From Mangifera indica (taxonomy: Eukaryota > Streptophyta > Magnoliopsida > Sapindales > Anacardiaceae), in NCBI RefSeq assembly GCF_011075055.1, contig NW_025401097.1, positions 248,001 through 312,000 on the forward strand: a stretch of 64,000 bases of DNA, read 5' to 3'. Below are positions 59,801 through 64,000 of the stretch, piece by piece. Each line of letters opens with the position of its first letter. Within the stretch, counting starts at the first letter, position 1. The notes beneath the pieces are model-generated. The model worked only from the letters and a program-made list of their open reading frames with translations, was not told the DNA's origin and did no database searches. The position numbers and the translations under genes are program-made.

Positions 59801-60760
59801 GGATAAAATTACTTTTACTTTCAATTAATATAAAAAATAATATGAATAATATTTTAGAATAATTATATCTAATAGAATTTAATTAAGTAAAATCTTGTCA
59901 ATATTTTATTACATTTAATCAAATACAATAATTATTTATATTTATCAGTTTTTATTAAACATAATAATAGTAGTTTTTTTTACGAATAATCTTTTAGGCA
60001 ATTTATATTTACAGTAATATTTTCTTTTTTTGTGATAAAAATTATTAGAACCAAATGGATCTCAAGAGATAAAAACTGGTTGTGACAATACACATGCATC
60101 CATCTGATAAAAGAATAACAAACAGTATTGCTGGCTTTATATTAATGCTGTCGGGACTTGTTCCACCATTATTTGCTAGGTTTATGGCCTAATATTATTT
60201 GGTCATAGCAAGCTAGAAGGAACAAAGAAACTAAATTCATGGCTAGCAAGAAACTTTGATTTCATTACCACCCAAATTCATAAGCTCGTAGATTTTACAG
60301 TTAGTTCTGGAACACTATTTTTAAGCTAACTCTGATGGAGCAAACATTGTAATAAAAAAGTGCTTGTTGCTTTTCTCATCATTAATAAACATGGGATTGA
60401 ACTAATTATAAATAATAAGTTGTCTCGATAAAAAGGTATACTTTGAGTTAAAAATATAAAAGCTGTTAAATAACACGAATATTACCCCAAAAAAAAGAAA
60501 AATTTGGCAAACATTCTCACTTTCTTGTGGTCCAAAAGTGTTTTTTGAAAGGAAATTTCGCCAAACAAAATACTCAAAGAAATTCCATGAGGCAAAAGGC
60601 CTCCCTGCATTATTGTTCATATATTCATGCCTAGATTTTGTTTTCACATCCAATTTTTTGAGTCAACTTTTTCCTCTAAAGATTCCTCACTTAAACCATC
60701 CCTTTGTAAATTAATTGGAATCCCACAAGTGCTTGTTTCTTTCCTTTTCTTTCCCCATCA
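56880..60760. other. AT-rich intergenic region
   Basis: No gene is seen in either strand. A direct repeat of about 40 bp (TTTTCTGACAGTTTATGCTC, TTTCCATCAACAA) occurs at about 58443-58481 and 58550-58588. A possible small MITE at 59635-60055 has GTTTGGTTCT at the left and AGAACCAAAT at the right, but this is too short a match to assert. Confidence 0.45.
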
Positions 60761-60774
60761 AACCGCCTATGCAC

Positions 60775-60940
60775 TTTATTTTATATATATTTTGTTCTCT
60801 TTCCCCTCAATCTTATTTGCTTATAAGTTCACATTTCACCCACACAAGATTCCTCATCAAATACTTAACAAAAAAAAAAAAAAACACATCAAACATTTGA
60901 TAGACATACAGATTTTTTTCTGCAAGTTGTGATCTTTTTG
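60775..60940 (+). promoter_or_regulatory. Core promoter and 5' leader of the NF-YB gene
   Basis: A TATA box (TTTATATATATTT, 60779-60792) is followed by a CT-rich tract (TTCTCTTTCCCCTC) where transcription probably starts near 60815. The leader contains a run of 15 A residues at 60870-60884. No ATG occurs between this point and 60941. A CCAAT-like ATTGGAATCC lies further upstream at about 60714. Confidence 0.5.
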
Positions 60941-61612
60941 ATGACTGGGAAGCGAAACCAATCAAGCCCAATGGGCAGCCTTTCGTCGGGGAACATCTTC
61001 GATAGCTTCTCGAAGGAGCAGGATCGATTCCTGCCGATTGCAAACGTGAGTCGGATCATGAAAAACTCTCTCCCTGCCAATGCCAAAATCTCTAAAGAAG
61101 CTAAAGAGACTGTCCAAGAATGCGTCTCCGAGTTCATTAGCTTCATCACCGGGGAAGCGTCAGACAAGTGCCAAAAGGAGAAGCGAAAGACCATCAATGG
61201 CGATGATCTTTTGTGGGCGATGACGACATTAGGGTTTGAGAATTACGTTGGACCCCTGAAGGTTTACCTCAACAAATATAGAGAAACTGAGGGAGAAAAA
61301 CACTCAATGCCTCGACAAGATGATCATCATCAAGCTCTCATCTCCGCCACGAATAATGAAGAAACTCATAAAATGAATGGTTCTTTATCAGTTTCAAATG
61401 CAGATTTTCATAATTTTAACATGGGATTTTACTCCCTTGGGGCACAAGCAACCGCAAAAAGTCTTGGAGAGAGCACAAGGGCGATTGGCTATGGAGAAAA
61501 TTTTGGCACAGAAGGGTTAAATTTCAGCAGGATTCAACCTGAAAATGGAGAGAGAAATGGAAACAGAGTGGCCATGGCAGCAGCTCGCGTTCATGGAGGA
61601 GTTGAACGGTAG
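60941..61612 (+). CDS. NF-YB: NF-YB (HAP3/CBF-A) transcription factor subunit, non-LEC1 type
   Basis: This intronless gene encodes 223 residues. It encodes the histone-fold B subunit of the CCAAT-binding NF-Y complex, which pairs with NF-YC before NF-YA joins. The conserved B domain spans residues 26-118: [20 protein letters not shown] (DNA-contact start), [20 protein letters not shown] (alpha 2), [20 protein letters not shown] and [20 protein letters not shown]. Lys-52 in KISKEAK replaces the Asp characteristic of LEC1/L1L proteins, so this is a general, not embryo-specific, NF-YB. Residues 1-25 and the Asn/Gly/His-rich tail 121-223 are variable. The ATG at 60941 is the first in the transcript; an in-frame GTG at 60929 is not a likely start. 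The frame is intact. Confidence 0.95.
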   Translation: MTGKRNQSSPMGSLSSGNIFDSFSKEQDRFLPIANVSRIMKNSLPANAKISKEAKETVQECVSEFISFITGEASDKCQKEKRKTINGDDLLWAMTTLGFENYVGPLKVYLNKYRETEGEKHSMPRQDDHHQALISATNNEETHKMNGSLSVSNADFHNFNMGFYSLGAQATAKSLGESTRAIGYGENFGTEGLNFSRIQPENGERNGNRVAMAAARVHGGVER

Positions 61613-64000
61613 AGAATTTGGAAGGAAAGAATTAATTAATCCAATTAATTTTTATATTATACGTAAGTTGATTTTTCGTTGTTTTTGTTCAATTATTAAC
61701 CATATATATAAGTATTATTATTACCATTACTATTTTGTTCCAAGTAAAATCGTAGATAAATTTTATATTCTAAAGTTTACCCGTTGGTCGAGTCAAGTAT
61801 TCACGACTTTTTCTTCTTTATCTTCTTATGTTGCAGATTGCCCATCCCGTTTCCTGTTAGGATATATATATATATATATATTCTAAAGGTAGAAACTGAT
61901 TAATATATATGAAGAAAATTTATGTATTAGAATTAGTAGATGGGATTTTAAACGATAAAACTCAGTATATTTATTTTATATATATATATATATGTAATTG
62001 AATAATTTTAAATTAATTATAGAATAATATTTAATTACGTTATGACACATATAAATATGTATATATTTATATATTTAAAATGAATAAGTATAATATTGCT
62101 CGATTTTAAAATAATGTTCATAATCAATTATGGTGCTATTTAAGCCTAACAAAATCTTTAGAAGCCCCAAAATCAATTAAAAAATTAAATTATAATTTAT
62201 TTTAAAATTAGACTTTTCATTTTTTTATTTTTAGTTCTAATTTCTTAATAAGTTTTAACTTCTTTTCTTTCTTAAGAAACTTGGTGTTACATAAATTGTT
62301 ACGAAAGACCTACTTAAAAAAAAAAACAAAACAAAACAAGATTAGAAAGAATATTTCTTGTAGTTATTTTGTACAGTAAATACTTTTTTCCATCCTTTAT
62401 TTAGTTTGTTAATTGTGCCTGTTTTTATGGGTTTTCCCAATTCTTTTTGTTAATCACAAGTACATTAATTGGACTAAAATTTTATTCACTTCCGAATAAA
62501 GATGGCGGTGGGCCATATTGGATTGGCTTTCGCATGACTCACCGTTCCTAAGGGGTAGGTTAGACCAAAATAGGTCAAACGACTTATTAGGATTGAAAAA
62601 CCTCTAATATAACTCAAATTCCTTAAGTTATGCCTTCGCAAACTTTTAACAAATTGATTTGCATGTTTTTTGTGGGCGGCTTACCAAATGATAATTTTAA
62701 TTAATTTTAAAATTTTAATATTTTTAATGGGTCGACCCATGGATCTTATTTAAATGCCCTAACATGACTTGCTTCAACAGTGGGTTGTGCTAAAAAAAAG
62801 GTTTGGATTGTGTCCTGAGTCAATTCAACCCTCTTTATATGTCTAGATCTAAATAAACAATGTAAGAAGAACCGAAGAAGAATTTGATTTTTGAACAAAT
62901 TTGTTATTTTTTATTCAAGTAAGAAAGAAGATAAATGAAAAATATTAGAAAATTAAATAAATTTGGAAAAGCTTAATTTTAAAATAAAATAGAAGTTGTT
63001 TAACTTTAACTAATTATGAAGCTAAAAATATGAGTATAACTATGTGGAGTAACAATAAATATTAATTTATGTATTGATGATGATGTGTATGTTATAATTG
63101 AATATTATTTTATTTCTAATTCTATATTATCATAAAAATACAAATTATAATTTATTATTAATACATCTTATTTTATTAAAAAAAAACATTAGGCAAAGCT
63201 TGAATAACACTTTTCCAAAACGAACACAAATATATTTTTCTATGTGGTTTTTACATCATTTGAAAGTAAAATAAAAAAGATTATATAATATATTAAATCT
63301 AATATTTCTATGAGCAAAATTATATTTTCTTGATAAGAGAAAATTTTGTGATGATATCGAAATGTCTTATGTAACACCCATAAGTGCATTTTAACGGTAT
63401 TTATGTTATTTAACATCTATATAAGGTTTATGTTGTAATGTGGTATAAGTTGTGAATTCAATTAAAAATAAAAAATGAGATTTCAAATAAATGAATGGTT
63501 GTGCACCCAGGGCGCATGCTTGTTCATTTGATATCATTTTAGATAAATGGATAATATGTCACATATAAAATTTTAAAATAACGCACAACCATGCATGAGA
63601 GGTGCGTGTTTATGCATGTAGTTACATGTTGAATTTTATCTAAGATATATTTTCTACATTTTGAGAGAGTGTGATTGTGGTAAAGAGATAATCCGATGAT
63701 CAAAAATGTTCCAATGTCATTCAAGAGTTTATTTGATGTCAAATCGATAAGCACAAATCACAAGTAATAGTATTGTTTTTGTAGTTATGATGATGTCATG
63801 CTCTGTTATGATTTAGAGTACAATTTTATAATTTGGAGAAGCATTCTTAACGTTTTGTGAATGAATTAAGTTTTATAATAGTTGGGTTGTTGGAGCATAT
63901 TATGATATGTGATTAGAGTTATAGTTTTGGAGGATTGATATTTAAATGGAAGTGTGATTTTGATCTCTCAAGTGTGTTTTGATGCATGATTTATGCTATG
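61613..64000. other. AT-rich intergenic region downstream of NF-YB
   Basis: Two TA microsatellites lie at 61862-61881 and about 61977-61993. The stretch at 62500-62830 is less AT-rich (GGGTCGACCCATGG, TTCAACAGTGGGTTG) and could be part of a dispersed repeat, but I see no ends. Bases 63370-63760 contain a minus-strand frame of 71 codons without recognisable domains. No gene is supported. Confidence 0.5.
61862..61881. repeat. TA microsatellite 3' of NF-YB
   Basis: This is a pure (TA) run of about ten units in the 3' flank of the NF-YB gene. A similar run follows at about 61977-61993. Confidence 0.9.

Noticed and set aside
59635..60055. Small MITE with GTTTGGTTCT/AGAACCAAAT ends
   Set aside because: The terminal match is only 8-10 bp and no target duplication is evident.
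60402..60653. 83-codon minus-strand frame upstream of NF-YB
   Set aside because: It lies in the promoter region, has low-complexity Phe-rich content and no domain.
60941..61612. LEC1/L1L embryo regulator
   Set aside because: The B domain has Lys in KISKEAK where LEC1-type proteins have Asp, and other LEC1-type B-domain residues are absent.
63539..63754. 71-codon minus-strand frame near the window end
   Set aside because: No recognisable motif, no promoter context and AT-rich codon use; probably chance or decayed repeat.

Overview
The window is eudicot plant nuclear DNA. It is AT-rich, has GT-AG split exons, and carries Copia, gypsy, MULE and hAT transposons. It also holds a plastid ABC1/UbiB-family kinase relic and an NF-YB gene. 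I cannot name the species. Only one gene looks intact: NF-YB on the + strand at 60941-61612.

Positions 1 to about 43700 are, at base, one decayed minus-strand gene of the ABC1K8 (OSA1, aarF-domain kinase) type. It can be followed exon by exon from about 43680 down to about 13440. Its 3' half has been tandemly multiplied with a period of 13.7-14.1 kb: copy 1 is 1-11791 (cut by the window edge), copy 2 is 11792-25939 and copy 3 is 25940-30535. Copies 1 and 2 each carry the same 8.5-8.9 kb Mutator-like (MULE) insertion in the same intron. Copy 3 keeps the empty target site at 29463-29470. Copy 3 is itself a mosaic: its left 2.8 kb is almost identical to copy 2, then divergence rises abruptly near 28.6-28.7 kb.

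The MULE carries a broken minus-strand gene with an N-terminal DUF1985-like domain and a C-terminal Ulp1/C48 peptidase domain. The gene is flanked by two arrays of about twelve 119-bp units in inverted orientation, each unit centred on the palindrome CGATATATCG. Beside the MULE lie two adjacent foldback elements (M1, M2). The tandem-duplication breakpoint falls inside M2.

Two Copia elements are nested in the ABC1K8 intron at 31593-42930. An old, mostly deleted minus-strand Copia (31598-42925, TSD AAATG) was split by a + strand Copia (32066-41499, TSD TCATC). The right LTR of the younger one holds an 89-bp TG...CA insert with its own 5-bp duplication.

From 43.9 to 50.7 kb there are remnants of chromodomain-type gypsy pol (minus) and one Copia LTR. 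From 51166 to 56622 there is a complete but inactivated hAT element with perfect 12-bp TIRs and the 8-bp TSD AAAACTCT. Besides its BED-finger/dimerisation transposase pseudogene it carries one exon of a DUS2-type tRNA-dihydrouridine synthase gene, apparently captured from the host. From 56.6 kb on the DNA is low-copy, with the NF-YB gene as its only clear gene.

Coordinates of decayed exons were set by eye from splice-like sites and should be read as plus or minus a few bases. Percentage divergences are rough visual estimates.
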